Positions 15,693-24,461 are shown, numbered from the stretch's first letter. The stretch is DNA of 64,000 bases from Mucilaginibacter gossypii (GCF_900100945.1 NZ_FNCG01000012.1:1-64000), one strand, 5' to 3'. Notes: generated from the letters alone by a model not told the origin. Made by a program: numbers and translations.

Positions 15693-16967
15693 TCAATTAT
15701 ACAGTTTCCGCGTATCCTCATTGCAATCAAACCTGATCTCATTTTTTATTCGCTCACTTAGCACATTATTGTTCTTTAATATTTCAACAACATGTTTCCG
15801 GCACATACCGCAGTTGTGTTTATCATAAAGTGCCTCCAATGGCTCCCGGCATTCCGGAGTTTTATTGGCATAATAGATATTAGTAATGTCAATTATCAAA
15901 CCCTCTAATTCAATGCCTTTATTGCTGTTTGCTATGAGGGTTGTCAACAGTTTATGATCTCCCTTTTTATAATTTTCTTTTAAAAGCTCAACAAATAGTG
16001 TTGGCTGTTTACCAATAGCAATTTGTTTTAAAGCGAACTCCCTGATGCTTTTATTTTTAAAAAGACTAAGCGCTTGAATAGCGAATGTCACAACTCTTCT
16101 GTTCTTTGCCGGATGTTTACAAGCCCAATCAAAAAGAAATTCTTTGTCAAGAGGAAATGGATGCTTTGTAAAAACTTTAAGTAATTTTTCCCGGTTACTT
16201 TTCTTTCGTTCAATTATAAGTTGCTGACCGATTGATTTAAGTTCGGTGCTTTTTAGTTTCCTATTGTAAAACCAAAGTTGGCTTTGTCTCAACAGCGTTT
16301 CCTCAACTATATTTTTATAAACGGGTTCCGGTGGTTTTACCTTTGTGGCACGCTGTGCCATGTTTTCCCTCACCGAATCGATGTAGATCTTTATAAAGCG
16401 ATTTTGTTTGGCACTGATATCCAGTTGCACCCAGGTGTCGGTTTCCGGGTTTTCTTTTTGAAATTGATTAATGAGGTCCTCGTCCTGCCAGTCTCCCGGA
16501 TCTGCTTCAAGGCGTTTGCCAAATTCTTCAGCAATAAATTTCAAGCCTTCAATACCATCAAGTTGTATAATGTCTGAGGTACCGGCCCAATCCGATCGCC
16601 AAATAGGATTGTGAACAAAGGCATCGTAAATGGTTTTCCGGGCTTCTGCATCATCTTGTCGGGCAAACATTTTAGCCAGGCTGAAAAGCTGTGTCAGTGT
16701 CCAGGTATCTTTCTGAGGTTTTAGCAGGGCTTTTAATACTGCTTTCTTTATTTTGTCTTTTTTCCCCGAAAGGCCAATAAGTTCAAAAAGATATTCCCCT
16801 CTGCTGCCTTCGCATTGTCCATCGTACGAGAAGTTTTTGACACAGGCTTTGATGATCTCTCCCGAAAAATCAATACCGGGATAGCGTTGCAGTAGTAAAT
16901 ACGCTTCGCCGGTTCCCCGTCGGATGGCGCTTTTAAATTTTTGTTTGATAAGGTGGGTTTCTTTCAT
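15693..16967 (-). CDS. Protein of unknown function, alpha-helical repeat-like
   Basis: The protein has 424 residues without signal peptide or membrane segment. It is Lys-rich and strongly helical. Helix pairs such as LTQLFSLAKMFARQDDAEA, VVTFAIQALSLFKNKSIREF and LLTTLIANSNKG suggest a HEAT- or ARM-like solenoid. The C-terminus has a CGMC motif (HNCGMCRKHVVEIL). I do not recognise a named family. It is monocistronic, and its base composition is more AT-rich than its neighbours, which may mean a lineage-specific gene. Confidence 0.7.
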   Translation of the reverse strand: MKETHLIKQKFKSAIRRGTGEAYLLLQRYPGIDFSGEIIKACVKNFSYDGQCEGSRGEYLFELIGLSGKKDKIKKAVLKALLKPQKDTWTLTQLFSLAKMFARQDDAEARKTIYDAFVHNPIWRSDWAGTSDIIQLDGIEGLKFIAEEFGKRLEADPGDWQDEDLINQFQKENPETDTWVQLDISAKQNRFIKIYIDSVRENMAQRATKVKPPEPVYKNIVEETLLRQSQLWFYNRKLKSTELKSIGQQLIIERKKSNREKLLKVFTKHPFPLDKEFLFDWACKHPAKNRRVVTFAIQALSLFKNKSIREFALKQIAIGKQPTLFVELLKENYKKGDHKLLTTLIANSNKGIELEGLIIDITNIYYANKTPECREPLEALYDKHNCGMCRKHVVEILKNNNVLSERIKNEIRFDCNEDTRKLYN

Positions 16968-17137
16968 TAAAATATAGGTAGCACTTTAATTAATCTGGAG
17001 TTTCGTATCCTTTTGTTTTATGGTATCCGCTAACATTTCAAGCCTGGCTGTCTCATCAGTTTCTTAAGCGGGGTGTTTAAGACTTCCCTACCTAAATGTA
17101 TCTGGCAGCGTTTATTATCTGGGTCTTTATCTATGTA

Positions 17138-18673
17138 TTACTTTCCGTTGGCCTTCTTCACCATAAAATCCAAAGCGGCTTTATCCGGCAAAGGTTTTGC
17201 GCCCGGCTTCTCACCCAATATCATTATTTTATGATCACTTGTTGTATAAGCCGGCCATGCAGGTACGCCTTTCCCGTTCGGGTTACCGGTTTTAACGAAA
17301 TTAACCCAGTAAGTGCTCATTGTATTGGCCAGTTGCTGATCGACAGGTCCCCATGGCCGGTTCAGGAATTTGAGGTTATCATAGGCATAAGCAACCTCGC
17401 CAGTATGGAAAGCGCCGTATTTTACAAAATCGGCAGTGGCAGGCAGGCGGCGGATAAAACGGTAAACATAGATTTTCGACTTCGCCTTTTTACTTTGCAC
17501 ATTGGCCCAGGTATAATTCTGCATCCCGAAGATCTGATCGCGGTTTATCCGTGTTTGGGAGGTCGCGGCTTCCTGGTCCGAACCCGCCGGATATAGTTTT
17601 AAAAATGCATCAGCATCGGCACCATATTGGCTTTTTATCATCTTTTTATACTCTTCAGCAGTTTTTGGCGGACCGACAAAAGCGTCGTCTTCGTTCCAGC
17701 CGGTAAGTACAGGCACATCGTTTTGTTTATGCTCATTAAAAATATCAGCGATGGTTGCGGGTAAAACATAGCCGTCAATAACCGGGCGGCTTTGGCCTTT
17801 GCCAACCAGTTCGGCAGCGGGTTTACTCCTTAGTTCGGCAATGGTGCTTGCACCCAAGGTAGTCGCTGTTTTTACACCGGCTGCCTCTGCTTCCCGCAAC
17901 CCGCCTGATCCTTGCTGACTGATAAAACTGGCCCCGCTTTCGGCAATTGCACCACCGAACAACCCTTTACCTAATGGCGATGCCACCAAACAATTTACAC
18001 TCATGGAACCTGCCGACTGCCCCGCTATGGTAACCTTATCCGGGTCTCCACCGAAAGCCGCGATATTCTTTTTTACCCATGTTAATGCAGCCAGCTGATC
18101 CATCAAACCATAATTCCCTGATGCATTATGCGGCGATTCCCTGGTTAATTCGGGATGGGCGAAGAAACCAAAAATCCCGACGCGGTAATTAATAACCACA
18201 AATATGATCCCTTTTTTAGCCATCGCCTCGCCATCATAAATAGGTACGCCAGCTCCACCACTTACAAATCCACCGCCATAAATATAAACCAGCACAGGGC
18301 GTTTTTCTGACGGTGTTTTTGCGGCAGTCCATACATTAAGATACAGGCAGTCTTCGCTGATGGGCTCATAGGGGATCAGGAATTCGCGCGTGTAAACACC
18401 AAAGGGGTCTGGTTTACCCCGCATTGGGCTGGCCGCAAAATCAGTGCATTTTTTAACGTCGTCCCAGGGCTTTACCGGCTGTGGTTCCTTCCAGCGTAAA
18501 TCACCAACCGGTGGCGCTGCAAAGGGAATACCTTTATAAATATGCACATCGCCCGCCTGATTGGTTAAGCCTGATACTTTACCTGCATCAGTAGTAACAA
18601 CATCAGGGTTTTTATTTTGAGCGACGACAGAGCAAGCCAGCAGCAAAAGCGGCAATAAAAGGATGCGTTTCAT
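17138..18673 (-). CDS. Type-B carboxylesterase/lipase (para-nitrobenzyl-esterase family)
   Basis: The protein has 511 residues with a signal peptide (LLLPLLLLACSVVAQ). It is an alpha/beta hydrolase: oxyanion-hole IYGGGFVSGG near 131-140, nucleophile elbow GQSAGS with Ser220, acidic residue in GWNEDDAF near 328-330 (the usual D-E-G is D-D-A here) and His423 in GAFHTGEVAYAY. EDCLYLNVW near 107-115 is the second family signature. The enzyme should cleave carboxylic esters in the periplasm or outside. It diverges from the phosphatase gene across a palindromic repeat. Confidence 0.9.
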   Translation of the reverse strand: MKRILLLPLLLLACSVVAQNKNPDVVTTDAGKVSGLTNQAGDVHIYKGIPFAAPPVGDLRWKEPQPVKPWDDVKKCTDFAASPMRGKPDPFGVYTREFLIPYEPISEDCLYLNVWTAAKTPSEKRPVLVYIYGGGFVSGGAGVPIYDGEAMAKKGIIFVVINYRVGIFGFFAHPELTRESPHNASGNYGLMDQLAALTWVKKNIAAFGGDPDKVTIAGQSAGSMSVNCLVASPLGKGLFGGAIAESGASFISQQGSGGLREAEAAGVKTATTLGASTIAELRSKPAAELVGKGQSRPVIDGYVLPATIADIFNEHKQNDVPVLTGWNEDDAFVGPPKTAEEYKKMIKSQYGADADAFLKLYPAGSDQEAATSQTRINRDQIFGMQNYTWANVQSKKAKSKIYVYRFIRRLPATADFVKYGAFHTGEVAYAYDNLKFLNRPWGPVDQQLANTMSTYWVNFVKTGNPNGKGVPAWPAYTTSDHKIMILGEKPGAKPLPDKAALDFMVKKANGK

Positions 18674-18736
18674 TGATTATAGGTTTAATGATTGGTTTGC
18701 TAAACTTACAAAGATTTGGGCATTTTGTAAACACGG

Positions 18737-18804
18737 CCCCACCCAAACCCTCCCCGGAAGAGAGGGCTTTAAAGTCTCCCCTTCCGGGGAGGGTTTGGGT
18801 GGGG
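18737..18804. repeat. Perfect 24-bp inverted repeat, family C
   Basis: An arm starting CCCCACCCAAACCCTCCCCG (18737-18760) is the exact reverse complement of 18781-18804, with 20 bp between. It is far richer in GC than the flanks and lies between two divergent genes. This sequence type is commonly seen dispersed in Sphingobacteriaceae intergenic regions, from memory. Confidence 0.8.
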
Positions 18805-18898
18805 GTTTCTGTAACAATCCTCTATATTTAACAAAAGCATCACATTGCATTTTAAATGCTTTGCTGATATTTGGCGAAATCAAAAATCTTTTTTCGCG

Positions 18899-20581
18899 AT
18901 GAAGTTTAAACATCTGCTGCTTATTTCCCTGTCCTTCGCTACCGTTTCGGTATCGGCCCAAAAAAAGAAAACTACAACGGCTGCCCCGGCATCTGCATCA
19001 ATTCCACGCCCAAAATTAGTTGTGGGTTTGGTGGTTGACCAAATGCGTTGGGATTACCTGTATCGCTATTATGACCGTTACCAAGCCGGTGGCTTTAAGC
19101 GCATGCTTAATGAGGGCTTCACCTGCGAAAATACCAATATCGACTATATCCCAACGGTAACAGCTGCCGGCCATACCTGTATCTATACCGGATCCATCCC
19201 CGCCATACATGGCATAGTGGGTAACGATTTCATTATCCAGGCTACGGGTAAATCCATGTATTGTACCGACGACAGCACGGTTGTAGCCGTTGGCAGCACT
19301 TCAAAAGCAGGACAAATGTCGCCCCGCAACTTGCTGGTTAGCACAGTTACCGATGAATTGAGGCTGGCTACTAACTTTCGCTCAAAGGTTATCGGCATAG
19401 CATTAAAAGATCGCGGCGGCATCCTGCCTGCCGGTCACTCGGCCAATGCTGCTTACTGGTTTGATGATGCCAGCGGTAACTGGATCACCAGTACTTATTA
19501 CATGAATGACCTGCCCGCCTGGGTTAAAACCTTCAACAATCAAAAAATTGCTGAAAAATACCTGAAGCAGGACTGGAACCCGTTATATCCTATTAAGACG
19601 TATGTACAAAGCGCACCCGATAACAGCGATCGTTATGAAGGTAAATTTGCCGGTGCCGCTACACCAACCTTACCGGTCAAAACATCCGAACTTTATAAGG
19701 GCCATATTGGCATGATCCGTTCTACTCCGTTCGGCAACACCATGACGCTCGACCTGGCTAAAGCTGCTATTGAGGGCGAAAAACTGGGCAAAAACATAGT
19801 AACCGACTTTTTAGCCGTTAGCCTTTCATCAACAGATTATGTTGGTCACCAGTTTGGCCCTAACTCTGTTGAGGTTGAAGACACTTATTTAAGGCTTGAC
19901 CAGGACCTGGCCGCGTTTTTCAATTATTTAGATGCAACTGTAGGTAAAGGCAATTATTCGGTTTTCCTGAGTGCCGACCACGGCGCTGCCCACAACCCTA
20001 ACTTCTTGAAAGATCATAACATCCCGGCAGGTGTTTGGGACGAGGGAAAAGCTGCAAAAGAAATGAACACGATGATCAGCGATAAATACAAAGTGGATAA
20101 CCTGATCATCAGTATGGATAATTACCAGGTTAATTTTAATAACGCGGCCCTTGCAAAAGCAGGCGTTAGCGAAGATGCGCTAAAGTTAGATTGCATCGCA
20201 TACCTGAAGAAACAACCAGGCATTGCCTATGCAATCGACCTGCAAAAAATACAGGAAGCCAATATTCCCGATGAGCTGCGCAGTATGATCATTAACGGTT
20301 ATAATGCCGAGCATAGCGGTGCTATCCAGATCATCCTGAAACCTGCATGGTATACCGGCCACGGCACAAACGACCGCGGGCCAACCGGTACTACACACGG
20401 CACCTGGAATCCTTATGATTCGCATATCCCATTGGTATTTATGGGCTGGGGCATTAAGCATGGCAGCCTTACCCGCCAAACACATATGACCGATATTTCG
20501 GCTACTGTAGCATCGCTACTTCATATCCAGGCTCCTGATGGCTGTGTAGGTAAAACGATCAGCGAAGTGCTGAAAAACTAA
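18899..20581 (+). CDS. PafA-like alkaline phosphatase (type I phosphodiesterase superfamily)
   Basis: The protein has 560 residues with a signal peptide (HLLLISLSFATVSVSAQ). Motifs of the phosphate-insensitive PafA group are seen: VVDQMRWDY (Asp47, first metal ligand), IPTVTAAGHTCIYTGS (nucleophile Thr86 or Thr88), STDYVGHQFGPNS and SADHGAAHNP (metal ligands), and THGTWNPYDSHIP (last His ligand). It should release phosphate from monoesters in the periplasm. The ATG at 18899 directly precedes the signal peptide; the frame is open further upstream but not meaningfully. Confidence 0.9.
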   Translation: MKFKHLLLISLSFATVSVSAQKKKTTTAAPASASIPRPKLVVGLVVDQMRWDYLYRYYDRYQAGGFKRMLNEGFTCENTNIDYIPTVTAAGHTCIYTGSIPAIHGIVGNDFIIQATGKSMYCTDDSTVVAVGSTSKAGQMSPRNLLVSTVTDELRLATNFRSKVIGIALKDRGGILPAGHSANAAYWFDDASGNWITSTYYMNDLPAWVKTFNNQKIAEKYLKQDWNPLYPIKTYVQSAPDNSDRYEGKFAGAATPTLPVKTSELYKGHIGMIRSTPFGNTMTLDLAKAAIEGEKLGKNIVTDFLAVSLSSTDYVGHQFGPNSVEVEDTYLRLDQDLAAFFNYLDATVGKGNYSVFLSADHGAAHNPNFLKDHNIPAGVWDEGKAAKEMNTMISDKYKVDNLIISMDNYQVNFNNAALAKAGVSEDALKLDCIAYLKKQPGIAYAIDLQKIQEANIPDELRSMIINGYNAEHSGAIQIILKPAWYTGHGTNDRGPTGTTHGTWNPYDSHIPLVFMGWGIKHGSLTRQTHMTDISATVASLLHIQAPDGCVGKTISEVLKN

Positions 20582-20598
20582 GTCTGAAGTCAGGAAAG

Positions 20599-20645
20599 CC
20601 GGAAAAGTCCGAAAGTTTACAACACAAAACTTTCGGACTTTTCGG
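20599..20645 (+). repeat. Palindromic repeat, family D, copy 2; also terminator-like
   Basis: CCGGAAAAGTCCGAAAGTTT pairs with AAACTTTCGGACTTTTCGG around an 8-nt loop, starting 18 bp after the phosphatase stop. Further half-copies (CTTTCCGACTTTCGG, TTCGGACTT) follow up to 20697, just before thiE. The words match those at 7480-7597. Confidence 0.7.
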
Positions 20646-20700
20646 TTAATAATTAAAAACTTTCCGACTTTCGGGTTTGACCAAATTCGGACTTAATAAA

Positions 20701-21327
20701 ATGAAAAAATACATTTCTAAATTTCATTATCTTATAAATGATCTGCCCGGTTTTAGCCACGTACAACAGGTGCAGATGGCTTGCGGTGCGGGCGCAAACT
20801 GGGTACAACACCGTTGCCTTACCAAACCCGAAGATGAGCTGATTGATGAGATAAACCAAATAGCCGAAATTTGCGACGACTGGGGTGCAACGCTCATTAT
20901 CGCTAATCATTACGGCTTGCTTGACCGGGTTGATGCGCAGGGTGTGCACATAGATGATAGTGATGCCGATCTGGCCAGTATCCGCAAGATTATCGGCCCG
21001 GATAAAACTCTTGGCGTATCGGCGGCAGGTGCTGATGAATTATTGAAATTACAAAGTACCGGAGTGGTTGATTATTATGTTTACGGGCCATTTGCATCCG
21101 CATTAAATGATGTGTCCAGCGTACATAAGGTGCTTGGTTTTAATGGGTATCGTGAACTGGAGAAACTGGGCATCCATATCCCGGTGATAGCAGCAGGCGG
21201 CATCCAACCAGATGATGTAGGCCCCTTGCTCCAAACAGGCATCGATGGTATCGCAATATCGTCGGCCATTAATTTGGCTGCAGACCCGGCTGCGAAGTTG
21301 AAGGAGTTTTACAGGAAGATGTATTGA
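20701..21327 (+). CDS. ThiE-like (thiamine-phosphate synthase superfamily) protein
   Basis: The 208-residue protein follows the TIM-barrel order of ThiE/TenI: NWVQHRCLTKP near 33-43 (usually Q-x-R-E-K), LIIANHYG (usually N-D), AQGVHIDDSDADL (usually G-V-H-L-G-Q-x-D), LGVSAAG, YYVYGPFASALND (usually G-P-x-x-x-T-x-T-K), IPVIAAGGI and GIAISSAI. Arg, Asn, the late Asp, Ser and the Gly-rich phosphate site are kept. The second Asp of N-D and the T-x-T-K set are lost, so catalysis as true ThiE is uncertain. The ATG at 20701 is chosen. A TPK-like gene lies 577 bp downstream. Confidence 0.65.
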   Translation: MKKYISKFHYLINDLPGFSHVQQVQMACGAGANWVQHRCLTKPEDELIDEINQIAEICDDWGATLIIANHYGLLDRVDAQGVHIDDSDADLASIRKIIGPDKTLGVSAAGADELLKLQSTGVVDYYVYGPFASALNDVSSVHKVLGFNGYRELEKLGIHIPVIAAGGIQPDDVGPLLQTGIDGIAISSAINLAADPAAKLKEFYRKMY

Positions 21328-21335
21328 TTCAGACC

Positions 21336-21749
21336 CTATCGGTATTTGATCTGCCAATCGACCCTTTTTAATTCATCAAGCGTATAATCGAGTCTTTTTA
21401 AATACTTTTTATTTCCAAGCAAATAACTCATATCGGCACCTCCCTTTTGATATTTATTTAAGCTATCGATGTCAAAAAAATAAGCGTACAGAGTTTTGGT
21501 TTTCCCTTTATTAATATACTCAAGCCAGGCATTTTTTCCCGACTTTGTTATAAAAGAGGTGTCATTAGGTGCTATCACATGCGATTGATAATATGGAATG
21601 CCATTTTCTGTTCGCACAGTTGTATCGTTAACTACCTCCACAGCAACGTGAACCGACGATTTATTAATAACAGATAAACGCCGGTCGTAATAATCCGTGA
21701 TGCAGCCTGTGAATAATAAAGGCACGAACAATAAAATTTTTGCTTTCAT
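21336..21749 (-). CDS. Small lipoprotein of unknown function
   Basis: The protein has 137 residues. The signal peptide ends in a lipobox (LLFTGC, Cys16), so it should be lipid-anchored. The mature part has a beta-rich start (RLSVINKSSVHVAVEVVND) and a Tyr/Lys-rich middle. No family is recognised. It is convergent with the ThiE-like gene (8-bp gap) and divergent from the TPK-like gene. Confidence 0.7.
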   Translation of the reverse strand: MKAKILLFVPLLFTGCITDYYDRRLSVINKSSVHVAVEVVNDTTVRTENGIPYYQSHVIAPNDTSFITKSGKNAWLEYINKGKTKTLYAYFFDIDSLNKYQKGGADMSYLLGNKKYLKRLDYTLDELKRVDWQIKYR

Positions 21750-21903
21750 GATGAGGTTTATTTATCATTAATACCCTGCAAATAAAAAGGTGACCTTTTT
21801 ATATTATTCTACCGTCATAAAACTTTGATTTGGTTTCAGCAATCAATAAAAACCCCATCTTTATATTTTCATTTAATATTCATCTGTTCCATCTACATTA
21901 GCA

Positions 21904-22476
21904 ATGTCATCACATCATATAGTTCGCGAAAAACAGGAACCAGCTTTATTAGTTTTAAGCATGGATACTTTTGATGAGGAAATGCTGGGGCAGTTGCTGG
22001 AGTGGAGCCCGACCGTGATCTGCTCTACCGGTACCGCCGAAAAGCTGGATGCATCAGGGATTAAAATCGACTGGATAATAAGTGATGGTGATTCGGGTGA
22101 TTTGCAGTCGGACGTGAAGGTGATGCCTTCGGGAGGTGACAATGCGGCAGGCGCAGCTTTAAAATACTTGGTAACGCATAATTACCAGGCGGTCAATGTA
22201 ATTACCGATGTGCTGGACCTGAAAGATTTTTTGTTTTATGCTGATAAAATAAACCTGGTGATTTTTAGGGAACGGCAAAAGATCTACCCGGTTAATTCGG
22301 GCTTTAGTAAGTGGAAACCCGCAGGTGAGTTCATTGAAGTACTTTCGCATCCGTCGGGCTTACAAATAAGCGGGCTTGAAACTACAGGCAATAACAGGTA
22401 TAAAACCACCCATGATGGTTTTTTTACCCTGCAGTTTGAGCAACCTTTTTTGTTCATTGCCGAGGATATAGCGTAG
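21904..22476 (+). CDS. Thiamine pyrophosphokinase-like protein
   Basis: The protein has 190 residues. WIISDGDSGDL near 60-70 resembles the TPK motif G-D-x-D-S, and GGDNAAGAALKYL near 80-92 stands where D-K-D-x-T-D-x-E is usual. The C-terminal beta half (LEVTG-like SGLETTGNNRYKTTHDG, then FFTLQFEQPFLFI) resembles the thiamine-binding domain. TPK transfers pyrophosphate from ATP to thiamine. The call relies on recognising the Bacteroidota version; the catalytic motif is divergent. The ThiE-like neighbour gives weak support. Confidence 0.55.
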   Translation: MSSHHIVREKQEPALLVLSMDTFDEEMLGQLLEWSPTVICSTGTAEKLDASGIKIDWIISDGDSGDLQSDVKVMPSGGDNAAGAALKYLVTHNYQAVNVITDVLDLKDFLFYADKINLVIFRERQKIYPVNSGFSKWKPAGEFIEVLSHPSGLQISGLETTGNNRYKTTHDGFFTLQFEQPFLFIAEDIA

Positions 22477-22626
22477 CGAAAACAATAGCCGGTACGTATG
22501 GATGGTATTGGTTCGCTTTTTGAGTGAAAAATAATTAAAAACGCGTTAAACCGTTTAAACATTTAATAGTCTATATATTTATATCAGCAAAAAATACCAT
22601 GCTGATCTGTTAAAAAATCTTTCATC

Positions 22627-23745
22627 ATGAAAAGGACATATAAAAATCTATTAACAATTGCATTAGGGGGCTTATTGAGCTTATCCCTGGCATTCAATGC
22701 TGATGCACAACGTGGCGGCGGTTCTCGCGGCGGCGGTGGCGGAGGAGGCGGCGGTTCAAGACCGTCAGGCGGTGGTGGCGGAGGCGGTAGTTTTTCCCGT
22801 CCTTCTGGTGGTAGTTTTTCCCGCCCCTCAACTTCATTTAATGGTAGCACACGCGGCGCTATCGCGGCTCCGCAACGGAGCTATGGAACTGACTCTCGTG
22901 GTAGCATAGGCGCTCCTCAACAACGCAGTTATGGTGGTCGTGATTACGCAATAAGGCCAAATGGCACATCCGTAGCACCCCAGCGTAGCTATGGTAGCAC
23001 CGGCCGTACCGTATACAATGGTAACCGCAGCTATACTACTGTAGACAGGCGCGTTTATAATGGCGGTCGAGGCACTTATTACAGAGGCGGTTCATACGCA
23101 TACGGTGGTCGCAGGGTTTATCCTGGTACTTACCATTACGGTGGCCGCGGGGGGTATTTTGGCAGCCACTACTATTATCCATACCGTAACTACTATAATT
23201 CATTCTATTATCCGCGGTTAGGTTTTAGCATAGGTTTCTTGCCATATGGTTACTATCCTTTCTGGTGGGGCGATTACCAATATTTTTACAGCGATGGTTT
23301 GTACTACCGTCAATACAATGACCAGTATACCGTTGTTGAACCGCCGATAGGGGCCGAGATTAAAACCCTGCCTTCAGGTGCCGAATCTATCATGATCAAT
23401 GGCGAACAGTACTACGAGTTAAATGGTGTTTACTACCAGCCATACACCAAAGATGACGGCTCAACTGTTTACGTGATTGCAGGTAAAGATGGCCAATTAA
23501 CTACCGATCAGGGCAACGGCGATGGCAGCAGTGTTGACCAGGGCCCGCAAATTGGTGACATTGTAACTCAATTGCCACCGGATTGCCGCAAGATCAAGAT
23601 CAACGGTGAAAAGCTGTTTGTATCCCCTGATGGTTATTACTACCAGGAAACTCAGGACGACGGCAATAAAGCTTACAAAATTGTAGGCACCCCATCTGAT
23701 GATCCTGAAAATAACGACAGCGATCAAAACCCTAACCAACAGTAA
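22627..23745 (+). CDS. Gly-rich, Tyr-rich exported protein, DUF6515-like
   Basis: The protein has 372 residues. After a signal peptide (LLSLSLAFNADAQ) come an Arg/Gly/Ser low-complexity region (about 28-60) and four spaced copies of a Q-R-S-Y-G type motif. A very Tyr-rich stretch (about 150-235, HYYYPYRNYYNSFYYP) follows. The C-terminal half holds two DUF6515-type beta repeats: VEPPIGAEIKTLPSG...YYELNGVYYQPY, then QLPPDCRKIKINGEKLF with DGYYYQE. It is probably surface-exposed or envelope-associated; function unknown. A strong terminator follows. Confidence 0.75.
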   Translation: MKRTYKNLLTIALGGLLSLSLAFNADAQRGGGSRGGGGGGGGGSRPSGGGGGGGSFSRPSGGSFSRPSTSFNGSTRGAIAAPQRSYGTDSRGSIGAPQQRSYGGRDYAIRPNGTSVAPQRSYGSTGRTVYNGNRSYTTVDRRVYNGGRGTYYRGGSYAYGGRRVYPGTYHYGGRGGYFGSHYYYPYRNYYNSFYYPRLGFSIGFLPYGYYPFWWGDYQYFYSDGLYYRQYNDQYTVVEPPIGAEIKTLPSGAESIMINGEQYYELNGVYYQPYTKDDGSTVYVIAGKDGQLTTDQGNGDGSSVDQGPQIGDIVTQLPPDCRKIKINGEKLFVSPDGYYYQETQDDGNKAYKIVGTPSDDPENNDSDQNPNQQ

Positions 23746-23774
23746 TTAATAAAAATTCAATATATATATATTAG

Positions 23775-23805
23775 GGCCGCTTCCATTTTGGAAGCGGCCT
23801 TTTTT
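23775..23805 (+). terminator. Rho-independent terminator
   Basis: GGCCGCTTCC and GGAAGCGGCC form a perfect 10-bp stem with a 5-nt loop, followed by T6, 29 bp after the stop of the Gly-rich protein gene. Confidence 0.9.
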
Positions 23806-23901
23806 GATTCTTACAGAATCTGAACCGAATAATTCAAATTAATTCAAACTTTTTTTAATTGCAAAGGGTAGTATATTAAGTAATAATTAAAATCTACCAT
23901 T

Positions 23902-24246
23902 ATGCAAAATCATGATCACCGCGTTATAATTCAAAAATTATTGGATTGCGCTTTAGCTTGCGAACATTGTGCTACTGCATGCCTGCACGAAGAGGATGTT
24001 AAAATGATGGCCAACTGCATTAGTCTTGACCGGGACTGCGCTGACATATGTGTCCAGGGAGCCCGCTTATTGCAAAGAGATTCAGTTATTGCCCACCAAT
24101 ACCTGGTTTTATGCGAGGAGATCTGTCGCCTTTGCGCCGCTGAGTGCGGTAAACATCAGCACGACCATTGCCAGGAATGTGCCAAAGCCTGTATCGATTG
24201 TGCTGAGGCCTGCCACGCACATCATGAACCTATTACACAGGATTGA
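23902..24246 (+). CDS. Four-helix-bundle copper-binding protein (DUF326/Csp-like)
   Basis: The protein has 114 residues with 16 Cys, arranged as repeated C-x2-C and C-x3-C motifs on four predicted helices (CALACEHCATAC, CISLDRDCADIC, CEEICRLCAAEC, CQECAKACIDCAEAC). It ends in His-rich HAHH. This matches the copper storage protein (Csp) fold, which binds many Cu(I) ions inside the bundle. There is no signal peptide, so it should be the cytosolic type. No copper pump or regulator is adjacent. Confidence 0.9.
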   Translation: MQNHDHRVIIQKLLDCALACEHCATACLHEEDVKMMANCISLDRDCADICVQGARLLQRDSVIAHQYLVLCEEICRLCAAECGKHQHDHCQECAKACIDCAEACHAHHEPITQD

Positions 24247-24279
24247 GGTATGTTGAGTGATTAAATGCGGTGGCTTTTT

Positions 24280-24461
24280 GAAGGAGTGATGACAAAAGGA
24301 AGGCCTCTCGGTCAGCCCGTCGACGGATAACATGTTGTAGGCCCAGACTTACGAAGTTGCAAAAACTTTGTAAGTCTTCAACCGATTGCTATTTCCCCTT
24401 CATAGCGCACCGATTCTAAAATTCAGAAGTACAGGCCTTCCTGAATAATTGTCACCCCTTC
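24280..24461. repeat. Nested palindromic element, family G
   Basis: Three nested inverted pairs share one axis: GAAGGAGTGATGACAA (24280-24295) with TTGTCACCCCTTC (24449-24461), imperfect; AGGAAGGCCT (24297-24306) with AGGCCTTCCT (24433-24442), perfect; and AGACTTACGAAGTT (24345-24358) with AACTTTGTAAGTCT (24364-24377), one G-U. No gene lies in the 290-bp gap it occupies. Confidence 0.65.

Noticed and set aside
17096-17596. Plus-strand frame of 166 codons opposite the carboxylesterase
   Set aside because: The minus strand encodes a complete esterase with catalytic residues; the plus frame starts in non-coding DNA and shows no family features.
20582-20700. TPP riboswitch before the ThiE-like gene
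   Set aside because: Neither of the conserved CUGAGA and ACCUGA-type helices is present; the DNA is a palindromic repeat.
22584-22850. Proline-rich antisense frame opposite the Gly-rich protein
   Set aside because: It is the complement of a Gly-codon run, which automatically reads as Pro; no start context or domain.
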